From contig CP021423.1 of the NCBI GenBank assembly GCA_002162075.1, forward strand, positions 1,550,001 to 1,614,000: a DNA stretch of 64,000 bases, read 5' to 3'. The notes under the pieces were generated by a model, which ran no database searches, was not told where the DNA came from, and worked only from the letters and a program-made list of their open reading frames with translations. Every line of letters starts with the position of its first letter. Within the stretch, counting starts at the first letter, position 1. Positions 54,357 to 63,672 of the stretch are shown piece by piece. The DNA comes from Armatimonadetes bacterium Uphvl-Ar1. Its GTDB lineage: Bacteria > Armatimonadota > Fimbriimonadia > Fimbriimonadales > Fimbriimonadaceae. The position numbers and the translations under genes are program-made.

Positions 54357-56867
54357 TCAGTTGTTAACCAATTCCGGCTCTTCGTCGCTTGCCGGAGGCG
54401 CATCGCTCTTTCGGAAGAACACATTGCCATCGCCATCCACGTCCGCGACAATGTGGTCGCCGTGAGCGAATGTCGTCATGAGCAATTGCTCGCTCAAAGG
54501 ATCTTCAATGAATCGTTGAACCGCCCGGCGCAACGGTCGGGCTCCTAGATTCGGATCGTAACCCTTCTCTACGAGAAGATTTTTGACCGCATCACTCAAC
54601 TCAATCGTAATGCCAAGCTCTTTCGCCTGCTCATTAACTCGCTTGAGATAGAGGTCGGCAATCTCCAAGATTTCGTCTTTCTTGAGGTGCTGGAAGACGA
54701 TGACTTCGTCCACCCGGTTCAAGAATTCGGGCCGGAACAACTTCTTCATTTCGTCCAACATCTTGTTCTTCATCGCCTCATAAGTGCGCGGATCATTGAT
54801 GTCCATCTTGGCATCGCGGAATCCAAGCCCCTTTTCAAGCTCAATTGGGCGTACCCCGACGTTCGAAGTCATGATGATGATCGTGTTGCGGAAGTCCACA
54901 TGACGACCCTGCGAGTCTGTTAAGTGACCATCTTCCATCACTTGAAGCAAAATGTTGAAGACTTCTGGATGCGCTTTCTCAATTTCATCAAGAAGCACAA
55001 CGCAATACGGGTTCCGGCGAACTTGCTCAGTGAGCTGCCCACCTTCATCGTATCCGACATATCCCGGAGGAGCCCCAACGAGCCGACTCACCGCGAATCG
55101 CTCCATGTATTCGGACATGTCAATCCGAACCATTGAACTTTCCTTCTCATAAAGGTACTCCGCCAAGGTTTTGGCAAGTTCTGTCTTACCAACCCCTGTC
55201 GGCCCCAAGAAGATGAAGCTTGCAATCGGTCGTTTCGGATCTTTCAAACCGCTTCGACTTCGGCGGATCGCCCGTGCAACCGCACTAACCGCTTCAGCTT
55301 GACCCGTAATCCGCTTGTGCAAGTCGTCTTCCATTCGCAACAACTTCTGCGACTCTGCTTCGACGAGTCTGGTCACCGGAATACCTGTCCAACTTTGGAC
55401 AATGCCCGCAATTTCGGTTTCGCCAACGACTGCGTCCGGCTTTTCTTCCGCCCGCCAGGCCTCTTCTCGTTCAATGATCGATGAACTCAATTCATCGTAA
55501 GCCTTGTCCAGCTTTTCAATTTCGTCTGGCTCACCGTGTCGCCGAACGTGTTCCAGATCAGCGCGCATTTTTGCCAACTGCTGTTTGTCCGTTCGGACAT
55601 CTGCCGGTGGCAAACTTTGTTGCAAACGAACCCGACTGGCTGCTTCATCAATCAAGTCAATCGCCTTGTCCGGCAAAGTTCGATCAGTGATGTAGCGCAT
55701 CGAAAGTTGAACCGCGCTGGTCAAAGCTTCGTCCGTAATTTCTACGTTGTGGTGGGCTTCGTACCGCTCTCGGAGTCCGCGCAGGATTTCAACTGCTTCT
55801 TCCTCATTCGGTTCCCGAACCTTAACTGATTGGAATCGCCGTTCAAGGGCCGCATCTTTCTCAATGTACTTGCGGAATTCGTCTTGCGTCGTTGCGCCGA
55901 TGCATTGGAGTTCACCTCGGGCGAGTGCCGGCTTCATGATGTTCGAGGCATCAATCGCCCCTTCGGCCGCTCCTGCACCGACCAAAGTATGAAGCTCATC
56001 AATGAACAGGATGACTTCACCATCCGCCTTGCGGACTTCCTCCATCACCTTTTTCATTCGCTCTTCAAACTCCCCTCGATATTTCGTTCCTGCGACTAGG
56101 CCCGCCATATCAAGGGCAACCAATCGCTTATCCATCAAAATTTCTGGGATGTCTCCGCTCACAATGCGGAGGGCCAAACCTTCAGCGATTGCCGTTTTCC
56201 CGACTCCTGGGTCACCGATGAGACACGGATTATTCTTCGTCCGCCGAGCCAAAATCTGCATGACTCGCTCAATCTCTTGCTGGCGACCAACTACCGGGTC
56301 AAGCTTCCCTTCTCGAGCAAGTTCGGTCAAATCACGACCAAACTCATCAAGCGTCGGGCTTTTTGCTGTATTCCCCGACCCGCTGTTTGAGTTAGAAGAC
56401 TTGCTTCCTTTCTCGCTCGAACTGGACTGAACTTCATTGTCCTGCAGGGCCATCACCTCGCGACGCGCCCGATCAAGTTCAACTCCAAGCCGGCCAAGCA
56501 CTCTGCCCGCCAGCCCATCCCCTTCTCGAATCAAACCGAGAAGGAGGTGTTCAGTTCCAATATAGTTGTTATTCAAGTTGCGCGCTTCGTCATAAGCCAA
56601 GTCGATGACCCGCTTCGCCCTCGGCGTCAGCGTCATATCCTGGCTCGGTCTAGATTCGCCTCGGGGAAGTTGTTTCTCAACTTCGTTCCGGATCTTCCCA
56701 AGACCAACTCCGAGCTTTTCCAGAACTCGCGCCGCAACACTATCGCTCTCACGAACGAGGCCCAGCAACAAATGCTCGGTCGAGACGTATCCCTCGCCAA
56801 ACTTTTGCGCTTCCTCTTGGGCAAAGAAGACAACCTTCCTTGCGCGTTCCGTAAACCGTTGCCACAT
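54357..56867 (-). CDS. clpC: ClpC AAA+ unfoldase
   Basis: The 836-aa protein begins [21 protein letters not shown] and has an N-domain with two Clp_N repeats ([28 protein letters not shown]), AAA+ module 1 with Walker [10 protein letters not shown], a middle domain ([17 protein letters not shown]), and AAA+ module 2 with GPTGVGKTE and [12 protein letters not shown]. It unfolds substrates for ClpP. A longer frame reaches 56969, but the conserved start and GGAG upstream favour ATG 56867. It is alone on the minus strand after tRNA-Val; clpP is not in the window. Confidence 0.96.
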   Translation of the reverse strand: MWQRFTERARKVVFFAQEEAQKFGEGYVSTEHLLLGLVRESDSVAARVLEKLGVGLGKIRNEVEKQLPRGESRPSQDMTLTPRAKRVIDLAYDEARNLNNNYIGTEHLLLGLIREGDGLAGRVLGRLGVELDRARREVMALQDNEVQSSSSEKGSKSSNSNSGSGNTAKSPTLDEFGRDLTELAREGKLDPVVGRQQEIERVMQILARRTKNNPCLIGDPGVGKTAIAEGLALRIVSGDIPEILMDKRLVALDMAGLVAGTKYRGEFEERMKKVMEEVRKADGEVILFIDELHTLVGAGAAEGAIDASNIMKPALARGELQCIGATTQDEFRKYIEKDAALERRFQSVKVREPNEEEAVEILRGLRERYEAHHNVEITDEALTSAVQLSMRYITDRTLPDKAIDLIDEAASRVRLQQSLPPADVRTDKQQLAKMRADLEHVRRHGEPDEIEKLDKAYDELSSSIIEREEAWRAEEKPDAVVGETEIAGIVQSWTGIPVTRLVEAESQKLLRMEDDLHKRITGQAEAVSAVARAIRRSRSGLKDPKRPIASFIFLGPTGVGKTELAKTLAEYLYEKESSMVRIDMSEYMERFAVSRLVGAPPGYVGYDEGGQLTEQVRRNPYCVVLLDEIEKAHPEVFNILLQVMEDGHLTDSQGRHVDFRNTIIIMTSNVGVRPIELEKGLGFRDAKMDINDPRTYEAMKNKMLDEMKKLFRPEFLNRVDEVIVFQHLKKDEILEIADLYLKRVNEQAKELGITIELSDAVKNLLVEKGYDPNLGARPLRRAVQRFIEDPLSEQLLMTTFAHGDHIVADVDGDGNVFFRKSDAPPASDEEPELVNN

Positions 56868-57224
56868 GTTCTGTTTCGTGCTCCTTGATGACAACTCCCG
56901 GAGGAATTGCCGTACTTGCTTAGACGAGTAATCCCGTGGTCTTGTGCCCGCAGACCCAAAGCCCGGCATCGGTCAAATCAACCGATAAACTCATTCTCGG
57001 AAGAAACCCTTAATCTTCCTAGCAATTTTTCTAGGCTGATTCTACCGCCCGCGAACCTAACCCAACTCAGTCCCGCCCGTCATTTCCATGTAAAATTACC
57101 AGTATCTTCACCTGTTAGAAAAAATACTATGTCAGATTTGCCAGGAACCCTTTACACTATTCAGAAGTCAAACCCGACTTGTGGCTGTCCCTTGCGACCG
57201 CCCAACCTGCAATCAAACAACATC

Positions 57225-58604
57225 ATGCGACACTACCTCCCTCTTCTCGCCGCATTCGCCGTACTCCCCGGACTCGCAAACGCGGAACCCGGCCCCATCT
57301 CTGGAGAGATGACCATTGCATATGGCTGGTCAAAAGACGCCAACGGAAATAAAGTCGACCTAAAGGGCCGCAAGGTCAAATACCGCGGGTGGCCCGTCCA
57401 AGCTAGTCCAATTGTTCCCACCAAAGCATCATTCAATTGGCTTGGTCGGATGCTCAAAAAATCTAGCCGAGAAAAGCCGTCCTTTTCTCCTCCACAAAGC
57501 GTTCAGGAGTCAAACAACTATGTATATTTTGCCGACGCAGGAGCTGGCTGGGGGTACGTGGAGGGTAACCCAAGTTCACTGGACGATGTCGTGATGACCT
57601 CTGCCGGAATTGGAAAACCCTGGACTCAACTACGATTTGGCTTCAACTATGTTCCGACCAGTTTTGAAAGATGGTTGTTCAGAATAAGGGTTTGGGGAAC
57701 TAACCAAGATAACCCTGCTCCACAAAATGACTTTGTCAGCGAATACGCTGACTTTGGACTCTACTGGACAGCATCCGTGCCATCAGGGCAACACATTTTT
57801 GAAATAGATATTACAGCGGCAGCAGTAGCAACAACTGACACATCCCTTTACATTGCTTATCAAGCAAGAACTCCAGCAGCATCGCCAATTCTTGAGGATG
57901 GAGAAGGCGCCTTCAAATTTGGAGAAGTTGACTTCCTGTTTAATGCCGCTGCCCCTCCGTCCATAGGATCAAGTGAAGATCAGTTCTGGTACGACTGGGA
58001 TCCGGTTCCGGACGGACGCTATGAAAATACTGAAATTGACGTGTTCGAAGGTTCAAGAGCAGACCACGTGGGAGGAATCCAAGTCAGCGCAACTGGTGCT
58101 GTCCAAGAGTTAACTTCAATCTCTGCCGTCATGGGGAATGGACGCTTCGTGTCCGGCAACCTGCTTTCCATTCTCAACGGCGGTGATAGCAATCTCTTCC
58201 GCATGAATGAAGCTTACAACGTTGCTCGCGATACTAGCGTTGGTGAAGTCATCGTTGATTTCTTTAACCCTGTTTCGAACATAAATTCAATCCGAATCAA
58301 CGGTATTGGAGGGACTACAATCAACAGCACTATCCGCCGGATTCACCTGTTTAACTTCGCTACCAACACTTGGGTATTGATGAACCAGGCAAACACGCCC
58401 ACACCAGGACTGTTGAGCTTCAGTGAAAGCTACGGGGGCCCCGCATCGAGCATTCCGAACTTCATTGGAACCGTAAATAACCCTCTTTTCGGACCAGTAC
58501 CCGCTATTCGCGCCCGAGTCGGTTGGCAGAACACCACGTTCAACAACGACCGAAGCTGGCAAATGCAACTTGACTTGCTAGAGTGTTTTGTAACAACACC
58601 TTAG
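57225..58604 (+). CDS. Secreted protein, unknown, AT-rich
   Basis: The 459-aa protein has a signal peptide (MRHYLPLLAAFAVLPGLANA) and then a beta-rich sequence with no recognised domain; it may be a two-domain jelly-roll-like surface protein. The frame is open further upstream (57129 and beyond), but the signal peptide begins at 57225. The AT content is higher than that of neighbours. A terminator follows at 58625. Confidence 0.75.
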   Translation: MRHYLPLLAAFAVLPGLANAEPGPISGEMTIAYGWSKDANGNKVDLKGRKVKYRGWPVQASPIVPTKASFNWLGRMLKKSSREKPSFSPPQSVQESNNYVYFADAGAGWGYVEGNPSSLDDVVMTSAGIGKPWTQLRFGFNYVPTSFERWLFRIRVWGTNQDNPAPQNDFVSEYADFGLYWTASVPSGQHIFEIDITAAAVATTDTSLYIAYQARTPAASPILEDGEGAFKFGEVDFLFNAAAPPSIGSSEDQFWYDWDPVPDGRYENTEIDVFEGSRADHVGGIQVSATGAVQELTSISAVMGNGRFVSGNLLSILNGGDSNLFRMNEAYNVARDTSVGEVIVDFFNPVSNINSIRINGIGGTTINSTIRRIHLFNFATNTWVLMNQANTPTPGLLSFSESYGGPASSIPNFIGTVNNPLFGPVPAIRARVGWQNTTFNNDRSWQMQLDLLECFVTTP

Positions 58605-58624
58605 TCTGAAGATGCACGAAAAAA

Positions 58625-58656
58625 GCCGGGAGCGCAAACCGCTTCCGGCCTTTTTT
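58625..58656 (+). terminator. Rho-independent terminator
   Basis: A 10-bp stem (58625-58634 with 58640-58649, one G-U pair) with a 5-nt loop is followed by C and six T. Confidence 0.88.
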
Positions 58657-58689
58657 GGCCCTGTGGAACCATCCAGGTAATTCAAACAG

Positions 58690-58695
58690 TACAAT
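58690..58695 (+). promoter_or_regulatory. -10 box of leaderless mlaD-type transcript
   Basis: TACAAT lies exactly 6 nt before ATG 58702, between a terminator and the gene. Confidence 0.6.
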
Positions 58696-58701
58696 ACACC
58701 T

Positions 58702-60123
58702 ATGCCTGCCGCCTGGAAAGTCGGAGCCCTCGTCCTGATCTTTGTTGGACTGATCTTAGGAATCTTCGCAGCTCTTGGTGCCAGTATCTTCGCCGAACCA
58801 AAAGAACTGTATTACGCCAAATTCGCTGACGCCGGCGGACTCGATTCCGGAGCTGATGTCCTCCTCGCTGGCGTTTCCATCGGACGAGTGGACAAAGTCG
58901 AACTCACGTCCACCGGTGAAGCAATTGCCACCCTCGCAATCGAGCAAGGCCGAAAACTCGACAAATCGCTTGTCGCTGTCCTCCCCACCAGCTTCATTTC
59001 CCTTGGCGACAAACAAGTACTCCTTCGCCCCTTGGCCCAAGCCAGCGGAACCTACACCGCCGGAGATCGATCCGACCCCATCCCCGGAATCCTTCAAGGT
59101 CCGCTCGACGAAATCTTCCCCGATACCGAAGAAACCATGGCCGAGCTCAACAAAACCATGGTCGCCTTCCGCTCCCTCCTCGAAGATAAAGAACTCAAAG
59201 ATGGGCTCGTTGGCATCATGAAATCCGGTGAAACAACCGCCACAAAATTCGGCAACCTTGCCGATAACTTCAACTCAACCCTCACTCAAAACTCCGACGA
59301 AATCAACACCCTCATGAAAACCATGGTCGCGACCATGAAAAACGTCCAAAGCGTGAGTGCAGAAATTGAAGAATTCGCCGCCAGCGGAACACTCCAAAGT
59401 CAAACCGAGCAGCTTCTCACCACCATGAATGCCGCCGCCACAGAAGGCAAGGGCCTCATGGAAGACCTGAGAGCCTACACCGCCGACCCTGAACTCCAAG
59501 ATAGCCTCAAATCAACCCTCAAAAATTTTGAGTCCATGAGCGCATCTGGCGTCAACATCGCCGCCGATACGGAAGTCATGACCAAAAACGGGATCGAGAT
59601 CAGCCAGCAAACCAAAGAACTCATGACCAAAGCCAATAAACTGGCCGATGAAGTCGAAAAACTCATCGAAGATGTCAAAGGTGCGGTCAAGAAATTCGAT
59701 CCCACCGGAGCCGGGGCCGGCGGACTTCTCCCAAAAGTCGAAGTGGAATCCGATCTCACCTACAACACCGAAGCATCTCGCATTCGCACCGACCTCAACC
59801 TGAAAATCCCCGCCGGAAAAGAAAAACTCATTTTTGGCCTTTACGACGCCTTCGAATCCAACAAACTCAACATTCTCCTCGAGCGATCAATCAACGACCG
59901 AACGGACCTTAGGTACGGGGTCTATGCAAGCAAACCAGGTGCCGGGGTATCTTATCGCTTCGCGCCGAACACCTGGCTCCAAAGCGAGGTATTCGGACTC
60001 AACGATCCACAGCTTGATCTACGCCTCAAGCATCGGTTCAACGAAGCCCTCCACGGTTGGGTCGGAATTGAACGGGTGTTTGATCGAAATTCTCCGGCGA
60101 TCGGCATCGGGATTAAGCGCTAA
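58702..60123 (+). CDS. MlaD-type MCE protein with helical core and C-terminal barrel
   Basis: The 473-aa protein has an N-terminal transmembrane helix (residues about 8-29), an MCE domain (KELYYAKFADAGGLDSGADVLLAGVSIGRV, residues about 35-130), a long coiled-coil region (about 140-335) and a C-terminal section of about ten amphipathic strands (about 345-473). This matches the fused MlaD layout described for Veillonella and other diderm Terrabacteria, in which the barrel reaches the outer membrane and lipids move between membranes. The MlaE/MlaF partners are not in the window. The start has TACAAT 6 nt upstream. Confidence 0.85.
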   Translation: MPAAWKVGALVLIFVGLILGIFAALGASIFAEPKELYYAKFADAGGLDSGADVLLAGVSIGRVDKVELTSTGEAIATLAIEQGRKLDKSLVAVLPTSFISLGDKQVLLRPLAQASGTYTAGDRSDPIPGILQGPLDEIFPDTEETMAELNKTMVAFRSLLEDKELKDGLVGIMKSGETTATKFGNLADNFNSTLTQNSDEINTLMKTMVATMKNVQSVSAEIEEFAASGTLQSQTEQLLTTMNAAATEGKGLMEDLRAYTADPELQDSLKSTLKNFESMSASGVNIAADTEVMTKNGIEISQQTKELMTKANKLADEVEKLIEDVKGAVKKFDPTGAGAGGLLPKVEVESDLTYNTEASRIRTDLNLKIPAGKEKLIFGLYDAFESNKLNILLERSINDRTDLRYGVYASKPGAGVSYRFAPNTWLQSEVFGLNDPQLDLRLKHRFNEALHGWVGIERVFDRNSPAIGIGIKR

Positions 60124-60141
60124 ACAAAACGAGGTTTTTTG

Positions 60142-60675
60142 ATGAAGGTCATTCTTAAGCAGGCTGTGCCCAAATTGGGCAAAGAGGGTCAAGTGGTAAA
60201 CGTCAAGGACGGTTACGCACGCAACTTCCTTTTCCCCCAACACATGGCGGTTATCGCCGACAAGAAGCAATTGGAAGTTCTCGGACGCCAGCAAGCCAAA
60301 ATCGCTGCGGAACTCGAGCAAACCCGAGCCGAAGCCCAAGTCATTGGCGAAAAGCTGAATGGCGTCACGCTGAAAATGGAAACCAAGTCCGGCCCGGACG
60401 GTCGCCTTTTTGGTGCTATCACAAGCCAGGACATCGTAGACATGATCAAATCGGAACTCAAAACCGAAGTTGACAAGAAAGCCGTACTTCTGCTCCGACC
60501 GATCAAGCGCGTCGGCAAGTATGACGTCGAGATCAACATCCACCGAGACGTCAACATCGAAATGAAGCTCAACGTTTTCGATCCTGAATTCGCTGAACTT
60601 GATGAAAAACTCCCCGAAGTCGAAGAAGTCGTCGCCGAAGAATCTGACGAAGTCGAAGCCGACGAAACCGAATAA
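60142..60675 (+). CDS. rplI: Ribosomal protein L9
   Basis: The 177-aa protein starts MKVILKQAVPKLGKEGQVV and contains VKDGYARNFLFPQ, the L9 signature, an alpha-helical linker and the C-terminal domain. An acidic extension of about 28 residues (EEVVAEESDEVEADETE) follows the normal C-terminus. GAGG lies upstream of ATG 60142. A terminator follows. It sits 18 bp after mlaD and may share its transcript; rpsF, rpsR and ssb are not adjacent here. Confidence 0.96.
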   Translation: MKVILKQAVPKLGKEGQVVNVKDGYARNFLFPQHMAVIADKKQLEVLGRQQAKIAAELEQTRAEAQVIGEKLNGVTLKMETKSGPDGRLFGAITSQDIVDMIKSELKTEVDKKAVLLLRPIKRVGKYDVEINIHRDVNIEMKLNVFDPEFAELDEKLPEVEEVVAEESDEVEADETE

Positions 60676-60690
60676 TCGTTTCAAAATCCA

Positions 60691-60726
60691 AACGCCCCCA
60701 GGTGCCAAGTGCTCTGGGGCGTTTTT
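60691..60726 (+). terminator. Rho-independent terminator after rplI
   Basis: An 11/10-nt arm stem (AACGCCCCCAG with CTGGGGCGTT, one bulged C) is followed by five T. Confidence 0.88.
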
Positions 60727-60814
60727 AGTTCAAATTCTGCCGATTTGACCTAACTTTTCGACCAATTTCAGCCAATCACTTACCTAGAAACGAACTCGTT
60801 TCCGGAATGACAAC

Positions 60815-62161
60815 TTGTTGAACGGCGTCCATCCCTGGCTCTTTGGACTTGCCATCCTCGCGGTGGTAAGTTTTATTGCCATTGCTGGCTGGACATTCAA
60901 AACCAAACGATCCCCAAAAATTCTGCCCGTATTGTTCCTGCTCATTCTCACAACCCTCGTCATCGGATATCTCACTGCCGACAGCGCATCAAAGCGAGAC
61001 ACCCAGCGATATCTCCACAATAATATCGAACTTGCAAACCTCATCGCGATCAGTACTCAAAACGAGAATCATGCCCAAATCCGGCTTGACGGTTCGTCCA
61101 CAAACGCAATCCAAAATATTGAATCAAGCTACGCGGAAATGTTCAAGCGAAGATCGTCAATCACGGGTATCCAAACAATTCGCAAGACCCCCGATGGCAA
61201 GTTCCAACCCATCACTCGCTCTGGCGACAATAAAACTGCTAACGAAGTCATCGAAAATCCCAGTACGTTCGCCAAATCCTGGGAAGGTTCGGGTCAAATT
61301 CTCCTCCTCGATGACAAGGATTCCGCCTCCGTTGCCGCTGTGCCAGTGACCAATTCTGCTGGAAAAGTAGAGGCCCTTCTGCTCGCAACCTTCAGCGGCG
61401 ATTCATATCGATCCAGTCAGTTCGATGCTCAAAAAGGCGTCATCACAATGACTGCGATCCTGCTCCTTCTCACGATCTTCGGCGGCATCACCGGAATCCA
61501 ACTCATCCAAACCCTCGCCGAAGCCCGAGTCGCCCGAGCCGAACTGCTCCTCCAAGGCGATCGCATCCGCGAGCAAATGGACACCATTGCCGAGAAAAAC
61601 CAACTCATGGCCGCATCCCACGATGCTCTCGCTCAGGCCAACGCCAAATTGCAGAGTCTTGCCACACTTGATGGTCTGACCGGTGTTATGAATCACCGCG
61701 CCCTCATGGAATTCCTGAGCGTTCACATGAAGAGAAACGGCGTCATCGGATCACCGAGTAGCGTTATCCTCCTCGACATCGATAATTTCAAACAACTCAA
61801 TGACCAATACGGACACATGGCGGGTGACGAAGCCCTCCGAACTATTGCCCAAGTCCTCAAACAATCCTGCCCGAAAGATGCCGGTGTCGGTCGCTATGGC
61901 GGTGAAGAATTTATGATGGTTCTCCCCGGCGCATCTGAATCAGCCGCATTTGCTGTCGCCGAAGAACTCCGCCGACGCATCCAAATGGCCAAAACAAGCT
62001 CTCGAGCCGTCACCGCAAGCGTTGGAGTTTCCACCGTCTATTCCCTCTCCAAATCCGAGCAAACCCTAATCGATGAAGCCGACAAAGCTATGTACCACAG
62101 CAAGCAGAACGGCAAAAATCGAGTCACTCATTACGGTCACGGAATGCTTGAGTCAGCGTAA
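60815..62161 (+). CDS. Membrane diguanylate cyclase (GGDEF)
   Basis: About 448 aa with two transmembrane helices (residues about 7-26 and 36-55 and again near 208-232), an extracytoplasmic sensor region between them, a coiled-coil and a C-terminal GGDEF domain with the RYGGEEFMMVLPG motif and DGLTGVMNHRALMEFL. The active-site is intact, so it likely makes c-di-GMP. The TTG start is inferred; an ATG further in cannot be excluded. It begins 139 bp after rplI. Confidence 0.88.
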   Translation: MLNGVHPWLFGLAILAVVSFIAIAGWTFKTKRSPKILPVLFLLILTTLVIGYLTADSASKRDTQRYLHNNIELANLIAISTQNENHAQIRLDGSSTNAIQNIESSYAEMFKRRSSITGIQTIRKTPDGKFQPITRSGDNKTANEVIENPSTFAKSWEGSGQILLLDDKDSASVAAVPVTNSAGKVEALLLATFSGDSYRSSQFDAQKGVITMTAILLLLTIFGGITGIQLIQTLAEARVARAELLLQGDRIREQMDTIAEKNQLMAASHDALAQANAKLQSLATLDGLTGVMNHRALMEFLSVHMKRNGVIGSPSSVILLDIDNFKQLNDQYGHMAGDEALRTIAQVLKQSCPKDAGVGRYGGEEFMMVLPGASESAAFAVAEELRRRIQMAKTSSRAVTASVGVSTVYSLSKSEQTLIDEADKAMYHSKQNGKNRVTHYGHGMLESA

Positions 62162-62220
62162 TCCGTCAGCACCGTAGATCAAATCACATCCGGGAAACCT
62201 CGGGCCAGGTCCATGTCAAA

Positions 62221-62250
62221 CTCCCTTTCTAAAGTCTGGGTAAGGCAATA
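62221..62250. repeat. Degenerate copy of the intergenic repeat
   Basis: CTCCCTTTCTAAAGTCTGGGTAAGGCAA resembles the core of copies A to C. The region 62162-62523 otherwise holds no gene I can support; it is AT-rich. Confidence 0.35.
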
Positions 62251-62403
62251 CGACCTAGACAAAATTCGGATGAACCAACATTCCGAACGATTAAGAATGT
62301 TAAGAAGCCAATTCTGTATGAGTCCCAACTTCAACTCAATATTGCAACAAAATTGATACTTATGTTAAGGATGTCATTAAAATTTGTTTAAGGAGGAATC
62401 TGT

Positions 62404-62427
62404 ATGCTAAAGCAAAAGAATTATTAA
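62404..62427 (+). other. 7-codon ORF with strong ribosome-binding site
   Basis: ATGCTAAAGCAAAAGAATTAT-stop encodes MLKQKNY, with a perfect AAGGAGG exactly 7 nt upstream (62390-62396). It lies 97 nt before the pseudopilin ATG. A leader peptide is possible, but chance is not excluded. Confidence 0.4.
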
Positions 62428-62523
62428 CATTCTCTTAATTTTAAGAATCGCAATATTCCGCAATAATCGTGGTGCGAGTCTGCATGTCAGACACGAAATC
62501 TCTTGGAGAACCCAAAAGAAATC

Positions 62524-63555
62524 ATGCGAAAAGCGTTTACCCTCATCGAACTCTTGGTCGTTATTGCGATCATTGCCATCCTGGCTGCCATCCTCTTCCC
62601 TGTCTTCGCCAAAGCCAAGGAAGCCGCTAAGAAATCCTCCGACCTCAGCAACGTCAAGCAGTTGAGCCTCGGGATGACCATCTACACCACTGACTACGAC
62701 GATGTCTATCCGTCCGCTTACTTCCACCGCGCCTTCAATCCGGCAGCTGGCGGAACGACGGCAGGTTACATTCACTGGTCCTGGATGATCACTCCGTACG
62801 TCAAGAACCAGCAAATCTTCGTGAGCCCCGGCGACAACAGCCGAGGTCAAGCTCCGACGTGTTTCGCAAGCTCCGACAACAACAGCGGTGCTGGCATCCC
62901 GGCCAACAACAACCCCAACGTCTGCCCTGCCGGTAGCCCGTTGACCCCGCCCGAGTGGATTCGAGGAGGCGCCATCGTTGACCAACAAGTCCCGCGATTG
63001 AGCTACACCGTTAACGGTGCTGTTATTCCGCGACTGCGCAACATCAACGACGTCAACCGAGGAATCAGCGTTGTCAGCCAAACCGCAATTGACAACGTCT
63101 CCAACACCATTCTTTTGACGGGTATGACCGACGTGTTCAGCTGCTTGGCCAGCGCGTCCATCACCGCAACCGTTCGAAGCGCGTCACACCGCTCCACCAA
63201 CGGCCTCTCACGAGATGCAAACAACACAACTGCATACTTCGGTTCTGCAGAAGATCCAGGTGGAGTTCGCCCAACACAGGTTTTTGCTCTGAACTGGAGC
63301 CGAATCAGCACAGGCTCCAACCAAATCTTCAACCTCTGCCGAACCGCCCCGTCCACGAGCTACCCGCTCGCGGTCTACCAAAGCTGGAACCGATGGAGCG
63401 AAGGCGACAACTACGGCATGAGCGACGGATCAGCGAAGTACCGCAAGTTCAACCAAACGTTGAACCCGGCGAGCTTCATGTGGGGCCCCAACGTCTACAC
63501 CGACGGTGGTTTGCAGGTCACCGATCCGATCTCAGGTCAACCGGTTCGCAACTAA
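62524..63555 (+). CDS. Pseudopilin (DUF1559/prepilin-like)
   Basis: The 343-aa protein has [18 protein letters not shown] with Glu +5, FPVFAKAKEAAKKSSDLSNVKQLSLG, and a globular C-terminal domain with MSDGSAKYRKF (H-X9-DG-like). It is a third paralog of the genes at 30254 and 46715. The upstream 360 bp is AT-rich and carries a small leader ORF; two hairpins follow the gene at 63570 and 63630. Confidence 0.92.
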   Translation: MRKAFTLIELLVVIAIIAILAAILFPVFAKAKEAAKKSSDLSNVKQLSLGMTIYTTDYDDVYPSAYFHRAFNPAAGGTTAGYIHWSWMITPYVKNQQIFVSPGDNSRGQAPTCFASSDNNSGAGIPANNNPNVCPAGSPLTPPEWIRGGAIVDQQVPRLSYTVNGAVIPRLRNINDVNRGISVVSQTAIDNVSNTILLTGMTDVFSCLASASITATVRSASHRSTNGLSRDANNTTAYFGSAEDPGGVRPTQVFALNWSRISTGSNQIFNLCRTAPSTSYPLAVYQSWNRWSEGDNYGMSDGSAKYRKFNQTLNPASFMWGPNVYTDGGLQVTDPISGQPVRN

Positions 63556-63569
63556 ACCAATTAGAACCA

Positions 63570-63605
63570 CTAACTTTGAACGGGCAACCGCTCAGCCAAA
63601 GTTAG
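63570..63605 (+). repeat. Hairpin after the pseudopilin gene
   Basis: A 9-bp stem (63570-63578 with 63597-63605, CTAACTTTG/CAAAGTTAG) with an 18-nt loop. Its arm resembles the arm of the 23S insertion. Confidence 0.55.
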
Positions 63606-63629
63606 CCAGGTCTCTGGTGAATGCACATC

Positions 63630-63657
63630 GCAAGGCTCCCCTCCGGGGGAGCCTTGC
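63630..63657. terminator. 12-bp perfect hairpin
   Basis: Arms 63630-63641 and 63646-63657 around TCCG; no T run follows, but the strength and place suggest transcript 3'-end formation. Confidence 0.6.
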
Positions 63658-63672
63658 TCATAATTGAAAGCA

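Noticed and set aside
54357-56867. Several plus-strand open frames opposite clpC
   Set aside because: They mirror the coding strand of a well-conserved gene and have no own start signals or family features.
56907-57224. Upstream extension of the secreted protein at 57225
   Set aside because: The frame is open, but it overlaps the clpC promoter region and lacks sequence character; the signal peptide starts at 57225.
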